NCBI RefSeq assembly: GCF_041260155.1
Contig: NC_091933.1
Span: forward strand, 22,122,599 to 22,186,598
Direction: 5' to 3'
Origin: Ptychodera flava
Taxonomy: Eukaryota > Hemichordata > Enteropneusta > Ptychoderidae
DNA length: 64,000 bases
A program made the position numbers and the translations under genes. Positions 1 through 11,600 of the stretch are shown in pieces. Positions within the stretch are counted from its first letter, which is position 1, and every line of letters begins with the position of its first letter. The notes under the pieces were generated by a model that saw nothing but the letters and a program-made list of their open reading frames with translations, made no database searches and was not told the origin of the DNA.

Positions 1-600
1 GATTTGGAATAAAAAAATTGTGTGTTTCCGTCAATAAGCCTGTAGGAAAAATGTGGATCATTCAACAACTTTTTAGCTCTGCTGTCAGTGATGCGGAGCT
101 TATCAAATAGGCTGATTGTCCATCATCATCATCCTTCCGTCCATCTGTCTGTCCGTCCATCATCCATCAACAATTGCCTTCTTTTCTGACACTGCATGTC
201 AAATTGCTTTGAAAGTTGATGTGCAGTTCACTAGGTTTGTTCAAATTTTAATATACAAATTTGTATTTTTAAGGCGATTTTTGTCATTTTTGGTCAAAAA
301 TTTATTTCACCTAAACCGCTTGTCTGACAGCTTTGATATGTGGTATATAGGTTCCTAAGGATTATCGAGTTTATGATGTATTGAAATAATGATTTTTGGG
401 GCGATTTCTGCCATTTTTGGTCAAAAAAGATGCTTCTCAAAAAACTGCTCCTCTGATAACTTTGTTGACATGTTCTCTTAGATGATTTTAGTGTGAAATG
501 TTCAAATTATGATGAAATCTTCAATTGTGTATTTTTGCAGGTATTTTTGACATTTTTTGTTGGGCCATCCTGAAATTAGCTATCAAAAATTTCCACCTTT
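1..600 (-). repeat. Dispersed repeat with hairpin end, microsatellite and tandem units
   Basis: Read on the minus strand, this stretch ends in a small hairpin (AGCTC and GAGCT arms, about 73-100) followed by the terminal bases GAGCTAAAA. Before it comes a GGACGGACAGAC-like microsatellite (about 118-170). Before that, in the same reading direction, lie two or three degenerate units of roughly 145 bp, each with a block like gatttttggtcaaaaa (near 275 and 400, weaker near 545). The same order of parts occurs at 54.4-56.0 kb and 56.0-56.65 kb. Short ORFs here are not supported as genes. The left boundary may lie outside the window. The class (Helentron/HINE or pearl-like non-autonomous element) is inference. 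Confidence 0.5.
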
Positions 601-899
601 CTACAAGTGTCACAAATATTTATTCTGTACATAACTGGCAGATCTGTATTGGCCAACAGGTCGCTTGTTTATTTCAGTGTTTCCCATCAAAAAACAGCAA
701 ATTCAGCAAAATTGTGATCATTGAAAATGAAAGAAAATCTAAGCGTGGAGGGTTTTAAATAGTGTTGGTTGGATTACTGGAAACACACATTTTTTATTTG
801 TTTGGTTTTTTTGAAATTCAGATTTTTAACTGCCTGGCTTGTAATGATAATCACATAACACTTTATACACTAAGAAACCATTCACCCTCAAAGATCACA

Positions 900-1646
900 G
901 AAATTCCTAAATCCTGTGTTGACTACTACAGTGATGCTGACTGTGTTCATTGTTTATCTTTGCGCCAAAAGAATCATCATCTAATAATACGAAAGAAGGA
1001 AACAAGATCTGCTAGGGAAATTCAATCTGTGCCACTAGATGATGAGGATGATGATCACCTGGTTTCACATACACCTTTTGGAAAAGAAGAGGTCGGAAAA
1101 ACAGGGGAGACATTAGGGAGTAACTCAGTCTTTACAAAAACAGTGCACCCTGAAGGTGAAGTTTCTGGCATCAGTTTTATGCAGCCTTCTCCTCTCTATG
1201 ATGAAGCAATCTCAAGTACGGACGATGTAAGTGCAGGACACGGACATCGGCCGCTTTGCAAGACTGCCAGTGGTAGCTCTTTAAGGACTGAGGCAAGTGC
1301 TTGGTATGATCAATCTGCAAATTTGGATCAGCCGGAACAGGAGAGACGGAGACTGGCGAATCTTCCGCCGGGAGAAGCAGAAGACCTGTACATGCCACTG
1401 TTCAAAAGTGCGGCCGACAGGGAGCGTTTCCTGGCATCACAGGACACCCATTGTAAAACAGACGAAGATCAACATGTGACTCCGTATCAGCCCAGCAGTG
1501 GTACAACCGCTAGCATGGCCAGCAGCACCACTGCCATCACTATCGCAGAAACTGCAGTTGTCATGGAGAATGAGGCTGAAAACGATTATAGTGACATGAT
1601 AACAATTCCCAGTTGGCATCCACACCTGCCAGATGCCAAGGAAGAG
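900..1646 (+). CDS. SH2 gene exon: linker and start of SH2
   Basis: The open frame ends at GAG followed by a gtacgt donor (phase 0). It encodes a low-complexity acidic and Ser/Thr-rich linker, then the first SH2 residues around the strand A Trp. The 5' boundary is approximate. Confidence 0.6.
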
Positions 1647-3136
1647 GTACGTGTCATTCCAAATTGATAAATATCCATAAACAGACAAGTGTCTCCTAAA
1701 GCCAGACTCTCAGTTTCATCAGTGAATGTGGGTTTAGTCCAGTGGTGCAAATAACGAAATCAACCTGATCAATGTAAAATAGTGCATTCCATACCAGGGA
1801 GGGTGCCTTGCAGTCAGACACGTACAGCAAATCTTTTCAAGATGTCAGTCTTCATCAATTGTCTTTATGTAGGTTACAGTGTAGTGTCTATTATCTCTCT
1901 CATTTTGTCATTTTTATTGTTTTGCCAAAATTTCTTTCAAAGGTAATTTTACTGTCTTTGCAATTCTAGATCACAAGGGTGATGGGAGAGTATCTTCAGC
2001 AAGATGGCTGGTATCTGGTACGTGAAACGAAGGAAAAATATGTAGCCGTCAGTGTTACGTGAGTAAAATTGTATAAAGATTGTGTTAGGACTGTGAGTTA
2101 TCCAAAAATTCTTGCTCACCTTATCTTCCATGCCAGTTGGCATTTTCGGAAGCGAATGCAGTGTAATAAAAGAAATCACCCATATATAAATTTAAAAAGA
2201 ATATTTTGAATGCCAAAAAAGTGAAGTTGTTATATGAATATCAGTGTTTCACAATTTTGTTGGAAATAATGCAGATGTTTGAGACCATTTTTAGTAAAGG
2301 AAGATAGGAAGACTATTCGAAAAGTTGGTTACACATTAATTATGCATGCAGGTCATTTAATACTTTGCACTGTAATTTTAGGAAAATCTCTGGGTGATCT
2401 CATTGGGTCAGAGTTCAAATGTTATTTTCTCATTTTTTCAGTCGGTCAATTCCTCTTGATGTAAGGTTTCTCATGTGCAATAAAACATGAAGTTTCATCA
2501 TCATGACCTCAATATTGACATCAGTCCAGTATAAGTATGTGTGTCCTTGCATGGCTTTGTGTTTTAAACTGAAAGCTTTATCTCCAGACAACCCTTGGCC
2601 TGATAACTTTCCCAGTTAGGACAGATTTACCAAGCTGAAAGTAACCATAAAGAGGAATAGAAGTTTGTCAATCTATGAATGACTCTAGTGGTCTATTCTA
2701 AAGGATGTCAATTCTTGAGTAAAAAGCATTTTGGTTTGATAGCAGATTCAATCATATAATCTGAACACAGTGATAAAATGTATAAAGATGGCTAGCATTC
2801 TGTCGGTGATTACTGTAAGCTGTAGTACCAGTTGAAAAAGACAAAATTCTTGTCTTCCTTACCACCAGGTATTGCAGAAAAATCAGGCACTTCAGACTGT
2901 ACAAGAAGAGGGGAGAGTGGTATTTTTACCGCAGTGGTCCTCGTATGAAGTCCCTGGAGAAGCTCTTGGCGTGGTACGGCAGCAATCAGTTGCCGATAAA
3001 ACAGAACTCTGCCGCTGCGGCAAGTGATGCAGGACCCCCTCTCACTCTGCGACATCCCATTCCAGTTGACAAGGACATAGAGAAAAGCCATAAAGAATGG
3101 CTTGAGAAATCCACGGTAGAAAGATTTGGTCAGTAA
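900..3136 (+). CDS. SH2-domain protein, 3' part of gene (three exons)
   Basis: Three exons join in phase: about 900-1646, 1970-2058 and 2869-3136, stop TAA at 3134-3136. The joined C-terminus is an SH2 domain. It has Trp of strand A (SWHPHLPDA), helix A (AKEEITRVMGEYL), the phosphotyrosine-binding Arg in GWYLVRE, the strand C/D core (YVAVSVTYCRKIRHFRLY) and a C-terminal helix (SLEKLLAWYG). About 45 residues follow. The region before the SH2 is Ser/Thr/acidic rich with possible phosphotyrosine sites (PLYDEA, DLYMPL, NDYSDM), as in signalling adaptors. The first exon's start is unknown: the frame is open upstream to 762 without a convincing ATG, and several AG acceptors are possible (for example at 899-900). 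Earlier exons probably lie outside the window. I do not recognise the specific family. An SH2 domain is clear, the full protein is not. Confidence 0.7.
1970..2058 (+). CDS. SH2 gene exon: SH2 core with phosphotyrosine-binding Arg
   Basis: A 89-nt exon between a ttctag acceptor and a gtgagt donor. It encodes ITRVMGEYL through AVSV and includes the LVRE motif with the invariant SH2 arginine. It starts in phase 0 and leaves two bases over, completed by exon 3. Confidence 0.75.
2869..3136 (+). CDS. SH2 gene last exon
   Basis: Acceptor accaccag. The first base completes the codon left open by the previous exon, and the frame then runs to TAA. It encodes the second half of the SH2 domain and a short hydrophilic tail ending STVERFGQ. 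A possible poly(A) signal AATAAA lies at about 3367. Confidence 0.75.
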
Positions 3137-3732
3137 CTTTGTGGTGTACACAAGTATGAACAAAAAACAGATTTGCTCTACCACAGTCCCTGTATCACCG
3201 TAGCTCTACCAATGTTATTCGATAGAGTACAGCATTATCATTTTAGGACATGTACAGCGCCCTCAATCATATGAGTGCATTGTTTGTGACTCTAAGGCTG
3301 TCATTGATCAGATCATTATAACAGACATGCCACAATTACAAATTAATGCAGATAAACATAACAGTCAATAAATGAAACATCATTCCAAGAAAATTCAGTT
3401 TGTTAGAAAAAAATGAATTAAGCTGTACAATATGGTGATTTTCTCTTGCCTCTTTCATTTTATACTACCTATTTATACTACATTGTCATTCGAAAGACCA
3501 CATTGAAAATTTGATCATAGTTATCTCTAAACAGGAAAACTTGGCCATAAATTTTGTACATTCGTTATAGTGTAAGGGTCAGAAAATTGTATGTTTATTC
3601 AACAGATTAAGTTACCATGGCGTCAATTGATTTCCTAGCCCTTTGTAATCTATGTTGAAAAGTTGTATATAAGGCCAAAAAAAATTGTTTCTGGTCATCA
3701 CCTGCGTCATTTCAGAACCTGTGCATTATGGC

Positions 3733-3763
<31 letters not shown>

Positions 3764-4342
3764 GGTTACATACTCCTCAGTACAGCTATCCTTGATATCT
3801 CTGTTTGCATGTCCAAAAATACTTGAAAGAAAATGGAAGTATTATGCAGCCAGTGATAAAAGACAATAACTGTTGCATCAATGGTGCCAAACCTGCATTG
3901 TTAGGAATAAAAAAAAGGAAGGAAAAAAAAAGGAAAAGAAAACTGTGTGGCCACATCACTTTTCCTGAGCATCAAGGACCAGAAACAATTTTTTTTGGCC
4001 TAATCAGAAATCCGGTCACATATTCATATCCTTTCTCAGCCAATCACTGCAAAGCTTAGGATTTTCAAATTGATATGCAAATCATTTGGTGCTAGCAAGG
4101 GAGTATTTTCATGTACCTATGACAGCCGATTTAAGGTGGCAATTCATATGTACAGAATAGTATTTGTCCAATTAATGTATGATTGAAGTCAGGATTAATT
4201 TGAATTTTAAAAAAAAAGGATGTATGTAAAGCAAATACACTCATATATTTAGTAGACATATCATCATAAAAAATGATAGAGTCTTATTGTTGAAGACTAA
4301 CATTTTTTATGATTACTTCATAAGTAATTATGTATTTTCATC

Positions 4343-4567
4343 TGTACAGAACACGATTGGAACTAATTTGGGATAATTGGATGACTAAGTAATGTCGATT
4401 TAATCTACAAATGTAATCTCTTCTGCTTTTCTTTTTATATCACACACTTGTTTTTATGAGTAATTTGCAATATTACAGCATTCAGCTACATGGCACCTAA
4501 CACTTTTAAGAAATTTTGAAAAATATGAAAATCCAATTATCCTAAATTAGTTCCAATCGTTGTACAG
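4343..4567. mobile_element. Short inverted-repeat element (MITE-like)
   Basis: Thirty-base inverted repeats starting ACGATTGGAACTAATTT lie at 4353-4382 and 4531-4560 with one mismatch seen. Both ends are flanked by TGTACAG (4343-4349 and 4561-4567), a likely target duplication. Three extra bases sit between flank and repeat on the left. Because TGTACA is itself a palindrome, the exact element edge is ambiguous. No coding capacity. Confidence 0.6.
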
Positions 4568-6789
4568 TTTTTCGTCCGTTTTTTTTCAATATAATAATGA
4601 GACCTTTTAGCAAGCTGTCTTTTTTAAATATACCAGTACGCGTACGACGAAGATGAAATTAATGAACATGATGCAAATGCATTCTTTACATCGGCATGGA
4701 TGAAAAACAAAATTTCTTATTATTAGGTGAAATGCAATCTGACAGTGATTAATTTAGAAACATATTTCAGAGTGTCTGTTAAATTTTCTGAAATGTTTTT
4801 GATGAATTTCTGGAGTGAACAGCCAGCATTTACAACAACAGAAATAACCTAACAATCCTTATAAAGGGTCGTTGTTTTTGAATGCAACCATCCAGCACCT
4901 TTTGTGAGTGTGGGGAAAAACTTGGAAATTGCAATCGCAAGGATCAATTATGAGTGTTGGTGATATCAGATGTGGTCGAAGAAAACACTTGAACCTCAAA
5001 GCTGGAAATTTGATAAAACTAAACATAACTTTACCGAGGAGGTTCAAGCAATTCACAGTTTAGACAGCTCAGACATTTAAAATTTACAAGGCATTGCCTT
5101 GAGTGTACTTGAAATTGCAACAGTTATTGGTGAAAACACCCTCCTCAGCAGGGCTGATATATGCTGTATATCCATTTTGGTTCACATTTTATAATACTTG
5201 TTGAATTTGTACTTAATATACCTTTATTCTGATCTGTGAGTGTGCGATTGATGTACATGCAGAATGCATGTACAGCCTACTTTGGAGAAGTTTTTATTTT
5301 GATGGCTGCCAGTCGATGACAAGCTTGAAGTCACTGATAATTGCTGCAGTTTCAAGTAAACTTGAAAGTGTCCCAGTTGTTGAGATTGCAAATTGTAATT
5401 TTTCTGTAGTCTTTTGAAGTTATCAATGTATGTAAAGAAATGTTGACTTCTAGCCTGAATTCACATGTTGAAAAAAATGATAAATCAACTCAGCAGCTAA
5501 TTTTTTTTTCCTCATGATTTTAATGTCGCTAATGTACATAGAGCTAATGTTACACCACATATATTTCATGTGGCAAATTCCATTTTAATGCAGTAAGCAT
5601 TTTATGAGTAAAACAATATGACGGAGGGTGACCTGGCCATATTCAGTTAGCACAGGCAATGTCAATGTTAAAAACACTCACAGGGGTGTGCCAGCACTTG
5701 CACCAAATGTTACACCACTTTTTGCGAAGCATAAAAAACCAAAACATGAACAGCTCCAGCATCTGTCGATAATCTAATCAGGGTATCTAGGGTAAACGGT
5801 ACTCAGGTTAAATATTTTAGTTGAAAAGGCTCGTTGACATGTGTAAGTGTTCCTCTTATCCTGTTATCAACAACACAGTTGTCAAAGAGAAAGAAAAGCA
5901 GTCTCAACTCACATGAAATGAAGTCCTTTTGAGCTCCTTGAAGTTCTTATCAGACATATTTTCAAGACTTATTTAACTGTGCTTTAGAAAAAGACCTGCT
6001 AATTGTTGTAATAAATTTGATATTTTAATCAGGTGTAAGATAAAGTCTTCCTCTCACTACTCAGGGTGGAGGATTGATGTGAAATAAATATGGTATATAC
6101 ATTTACACGCATTTTGAATTTGCCATCGATCTTTGTGTTTTAACCCTGAAAGCCAGTTTATGCTACACACTGTTGCATTTTTCAGTTTCTGGTTTTGTTT
6201 GAATTTCAATTTGAATAATGGTTGCTTCTTGCACAAATACATTCTTTATTAAGAGTGTGTTCACTTTTTTTGTAAAAAATGTGTGCAAAAGACACGAAAA
6301 AGTGTTCTGGGGGTTGTTTCAATGGTAAGGGTAAGTTCTCTTTCTTGAACTAGGGTGAGTTGAACTTACAATTTGAAATATATTCCCAAATAAAAACTTG
6401 GAAAATATCGGCCTTTTCACCCGTTCCCCGATTTATGTGAGGATAAACGGATTAATTTCAAAAATTCGAACAATTCACCAATGTTACATGTAAGTGCACC
6501 TCTTTGTCTGAGGTCAAGAAGTAGGCCGGGGTGAAGAGCAGGAAAGTGATAAAAACAAAGGCATATAAAAGGTCAACTTGTGAGGGCTAATCCTGTTGTA
6601 CATTAATGGGTCACAGATGTGCAGCAGAACGTGGACACGAGAGAAAATAACAACAGCCAGCGCAGTGTTTTGGTTAGATCAGCGTGGTTCTCAAAAATTT
6701 TTGAAGTAGGCGGAAAATTCAGAAAAGTAGGCGGTTAGCTAATGTGTGCAACCAGGTTCCCTGGGCGGGGGGGGGGGGGGGGGAGATAG

Positions 6790-7170
6790 TTCTAAGCAAT
6801 TTCAAGCATTCTTATACAGTGTATAAAAGGCTATTCAAACATACACACAGGAGGGAGGGTTTCAGGTTTTCCCTGAAAGCAAGAAATTTTTAAAATTTGA
6901 AGACATTTTGGAGTAATTTCATGCATTATGTACTGTATGAAAAACCATTTCAGCATGAGAGTGTTAAGGATTATTTTTAAATTTGAAGACATTTCTGAGC
7001 AATTTCATGCATTCTTATACAGTGTATAAAAGGCTATTTCAACATAGTACACAAAGGGGGAGGGTTTCAGGGACGGGGGTGGGCAAGAAATTTTTTAATT
7101 TTGAAGACATTTTGGAGTAATTTCATGCATTCTTGTACAGTATTAAAGACCGTTTCAGCATACAGAATAA
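6790..7170. repeat. Degenerate tandem repeat, about 120-bp unit
   Basis: The block aatttgaagacatttt, then (g)gagtaatttcatgcatt, then tgtatgaaaa or a similar string, recurs about three to four times (near 6895, 6980, 7100, with a partial unit near 6800). It directly follows a run of 17 G at 6767-6783. No protein is indicated. Confidence 0.55.
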
Positions 7171-7639
7171 TCATTATCATTGCCAATTACAACATGTTTT
7201 CAAGGGATAAAGTTTTAAAAAAAGTCAGAAAAATTATTTGATATCACTTGGGCCTGTCAACTACATTCAGTTGACAAGGATAATAGCAAAATTTCACCAG
7301 ACTGTTGTGTAGAATTATGTTTAGCTCATGACTTGAACAAACATTTTGAAATACATCGTAGAATGGGGCCTAGGGTTTTCACAACCCAGGTAACGATCCG
7401 CTAGAATCCTGACCAGCCTGGCTGTACAAAGTGTTTTACTGATTTAAATAAACTTGAAGATACAGTAAAATCAAAGAGTTATTCAATTCAATGAATTGTA
7501 GGAACACAATTTTCAGTGATTTTAATTCACTGTACTAATTTCACAATAAAACGAATCCGCGAGCTGATTATTGATTTTTTGCTGATGTTGAATATAATTG
7601 AAAAAGAGAGCTAAATTTTAGTGTTCATGTTTGATAAAA

Positions 7640-8580
7640 CCTCAAACTATAAACGACACTGAACGCCAGCCTGTACTACACTGGTAGTCAATTGTAACAC
7701 AGTACACACAACGCGATATCGGTCGACCTGAAATTTGACACTGTGATCGACGTAGCGTTTCAAAAGTACGAAAAGTGAGACCAAGTAATTTTTTGTTTAT
7801 TTAGATTTGACCTTAACCTCCCATAACCAACAGACAAAGTCACAAAATCAAAGTTTTCAAGCGTCGACTTTCTCTTCCGCTTCCGCGATGCACACAACCA
7901 CAGCCCCTCCACAAAGCGCGATGTCGATCGACTTGAGTTGAATATTGACATCGTAATCGACCATGGATAGATTGACGTGGCGTTTCGAAAGTATGAACAG
8001 TGAGACTCAGTAACTTGTGGTCGCTTTAGATTTGATCAAAAACCTACCAAACCCATCAGACTAGGCCCTACCCTTACACAGAAAACCAAAGCTCTCAAGC
8101 GTCGACTTTCTCTTCCGCGTTTGAGCGAAACAAAAGTCGGCTTCATTCGGAAATGGTCGGCTATTCGCGGGCATAACGTAATTGTATGTTAGTCCAATTG
8201 TCGGCTATACCCGATGTGAACGTCGGAATAATTCGGGCTGTGATCGGGCGAGCGAGGTTGACCTCGAGAGCGATGCCCAGTGTATAGTACAACACGTTCG
8301 CTGATCGCGGTACTACAGTGATAGCAACAAGTTCACCGCGTAAATTGCTAGACTACATATAGCCACATCGGCACTTCTGAAATATTATCTGCGGCTTGCA
8401 AGACCACCAAAACCAGAATTTCCGGGCCAGAGAGCGAAACAGTGCTGTAAAGTAGCCGGCCAAAATACGAAAGTAGCCGGTCAATTTGGCCGGCATCCGG
8501 CTAAAAATGAACACGCTGGATCAGCGTGATTTTGATGAAGTATAGTAGTAAGGAGCCTCCTGAAATGTGAAAGGATCAGT
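7640..8580 (+). promoter_or_regulatory. CpG-richer upstream region of NUBP1 with a diverged duplication
   Basis: This stretch has clearly more CG dinucleotides than its surroundings. It contains two diverged copies of about 235 bp (about 7715-7890 and 7920-8120), both ending in aagcgtcgactttctcttcc. CTTCCG motifs (ETS-type cores on the reverse strand) recur at 7874-7890 and 8112. It ends just before the NUBP1 start at 8582. The promoter role is inference from position and composition. No TATA box was found. Confidence 0.4.
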
Positions 8581-8581
8581 T

Positions 8582-8638
8582 ATGGAATCCAAAAAGGGGT
8601 CTGAAAAAGCAGAAGCTGTTGGATGTCCTTCAGAAACC
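8582..8638 (+). CDS. NUBP1: NUBP1 exon 1 (candidate)
   Basis: The ATG has G at -3 and +4. The exon encodes 19 residues ending AVGCPSET before a gtaagt donor, in the phase exon 2 needs. CPSET resembles the CPG(A/T)xS around the first cluster Cys of NUBP1. The 7.4 kb distance to exon 2 and the X12 rather than X13 spacing to the next Cys keep this below certain. Confidence 0.6.
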
Positions 8639-11600
8639 GTAAGTAAACTCCGCATGGGGTGTAGTCCGTGGGCTAGAGGGGGTCTACGTGCATCCCCCCC
8701 ACAGGATAACAAACCCGTATTTTTCAGAAGCCTTGGGATCCCTAGAATACGAAATGGAATTTTAACAGAAAAAATATAGGGACGCAATAGCTGTTATGGT
8801 CATGTTTTGAAGGGTACCGCAAAATCACGATTTTCCAAGCCAAATGCATTTTCGTCAAATCTGTCTTCTTGTAAGTCATGTGCTGAGCTCATTTTTGAAC
8901 ATAACCTCACTTGTTTGGTATCATTAGAAAGGGAATTTATTTCTCTTAAGATGACATATTGCATTATGCAATATCTTCTACAGTTTTTGTCAAATACAAT
9001 CAAAACTTACCCCTTACCCCAAAATTTAACATTACAAATTACAGAAAATCTCAAATTCTACCAATTTTTTAGCTAGGCATAATAAAAATGCAATGCTTTG
9101 TCTGAAATCTGTTTTATTTGATACAGGGACATGTCAGAAATATGAAATAGACTTTTTACAGAAACAATATTGGGAATCTACACCTGTAGCGGTCATATTT
9201 TGAAGGGTACCGCAAAATTATAGTGTAGCAGATTTGCATGCACTTTTGTTAAATCTGTCTTTTCATAAGTTATCTGCTGAGCTTGTTTTTGAATATAACC
9301 TGGCTTGTTAGGTATCATTAGAAAGATAATTTACTAATCTTTAGAATGACATATTGTAACATGCAATATGTTATATAGTTTTCATGATATATAACTCAAA
9401 CTTACCCCATACCCCAAAGTTTACATTGAAAATTTCAGTCATAGCTAAAACCAAATTCTACAATTGTTTTAGCTTGACACCAAAAATCTGGCCGTTTTTG
9501 CTATTAAATCTATTTTATTTGGTACAGGGACATGTCAGAAATATGAAATAGACTTTTAACAGAAAAAATATTAGGAATCTACATCTGTAACAGTCATATT
9601 TTGAAGGGTACCGCGAAATCATAGTGTAGCAGATTTGCATGCATTTTTGTTAAAATTGTCTTCTTATAAGTTATCTGCTGAGCTTGTTTTTGAATATAAC
9701 CTGGTTTGTTAGGTATCATTAGAAAGATAATTTACTAATCTTTAGAATGACATATTGTAACATGCAATATGTTATATAGTTTTCATGATATATAACCAAA
9801 ACTTACCCCATACCCCAAAGTTTACATTGAAAATTTCAGTCATAGCTAAAACCAAATTCTACCATTTTTTACCTAGACATATAAAATCTGGCCGTTTTTG
9901 CTATTAAATCTATTTTATTTGGTACAGGGACATGTCAGAATTATGAAATAGACTTTTAACAGAAAAAATATTAGGAATATACAGCTGTAACAGTCATATT
10001 TTGAAGGGTACCGCAAAATCACAGTGTAGCAGATTTGCATGCATTTTTGTTAAAATTGTCTTGTTATAAGTTATCTACTGAGCTTGTTTTTGAATATAAC
10101 CTGGCTTGTTAGGTATCATTAGAAAGATAATTCACTAATCTTTAGAATGACATATTGTAACATGCAATATGTTATATAGTTTTCATGATATATAACCAAA
10201 ACTTACCCCATACCCCAAAGTTTACATTGAAAATTTCAGTCATAGCTAAAACCAAATTCTACAATTGTTTTAGCTTGACACCAAAAATCTGGCCGTTTTT
10301 GCTATTAAATCTATTTTATTTGGTACAGGGACATGTCAGAATTATGAAATAGACTTTTAACAGAAAAAATATTGAGAATCTACATCTTTAACAGTCATAT
10401 TTTGAAGGGTACCGCAAAATCATAGTGTAGCAGATTTGCATGCATTTTTGTTAAAATTGTCTTCTTATAAGTTATCTGCTGAGCTTGTTTTTGAATATAA
10501 TCTGGTTTGTCAGGTATCATTAGAAAGATAATTCACTAATCTTTAGAATGACATATTGTAACATGCAATATATTATATAGTTTTCATGATATATAACCAA
10601 CTTACCCCATACCCCAAAGTTTACATTGAAAATTCAGTCATAGCTAAAACCAAATTCTACCATTTTTTTACCTAGACATATAAAATCTGGCCGTTTTTGC
10701 TATTAAATCTATTTTATTTGGTACAAGGACATGTCAGAATTATGAAATAGACTTTTAACAGAAAAAATATTAGGAATCTACAGCTGTAACAGTCATATTT
10801 TGAAGGGTACCGCAAAATCACAGTGTAGCAGATTTGCATGCATTTTTGTTAAATTTGTCTTGTTATAAGTTATCTACTGAGCTTGTTTTTGAATATAACC
10901 TGGCTTGTTAGGTATCATTAGAAAGATAATTCACTAATCTTTAGAATGACATATTGTAACATGCAATATGTTATACAGTTTTCATGATATATAACCAAAA
11001 CTTACCCCATACCCCAAAGTTTACATTGAAAATTTCAGTCATAGCTAAAACCAAATTCTACCATTTTTTAGCTAGAAACAAAAAATCTGGCCGTTTTTGC
11101 TATTAAATCTGTTTTATTTGGAACAGGAACATGTCAGAAATATGAAATAGACTTTTAACAGAAAAAATATTGGGACTCTACACCTGTAGCGGTCATATTT
11201 TGAAGGGTACTGCAAAATATCAGTGTAGCAGATTTGCATGCATTTTTGTTAAATCTGTCTTTTTATAAGTTATCTGCTGAGCTTGTTTTTGAATATAACC
11301 TGGCTTGTTAGGTATCATTAGAAAGATAATTTACTAATCTTTAAAATGACATATTGTAACATGCAATATGTTATATAGTTTTCATGAAATATGACCAAAA
11401 CTTACCCCATACCCCAAAATTTACATTGAAAATTGCAGTCATAGCCAAAATCAAATTCTACCATTTTCTTTACCTAGACATATAAATTCCGGCATTTATT
11501 TGTATGAAATCTATTTCATTCGGTAATGGGTCATGTCAAAAATATAAAATAGACTTTTAACAGAAAAAAGATTGGAATTCTGTAGTTGTAACAGTCAGAT

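Larger units (their letters stand above)
3137..8581. other. Intergenic region between the SH2 gene and NUBP1
   Basis: No supported gene. It contains a run of 23 G (3743-3765), a short inverted-repeat element (4343-4567), a run of 17 G (6767-6783), a degenerate array of about 120-bp units (6790-7170) and the CpG-richer NUBP1 upstream region (7640-8580). Stretches 4600-6300 and 7200-7640 show nothing I can name. Confidence 0.6.
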
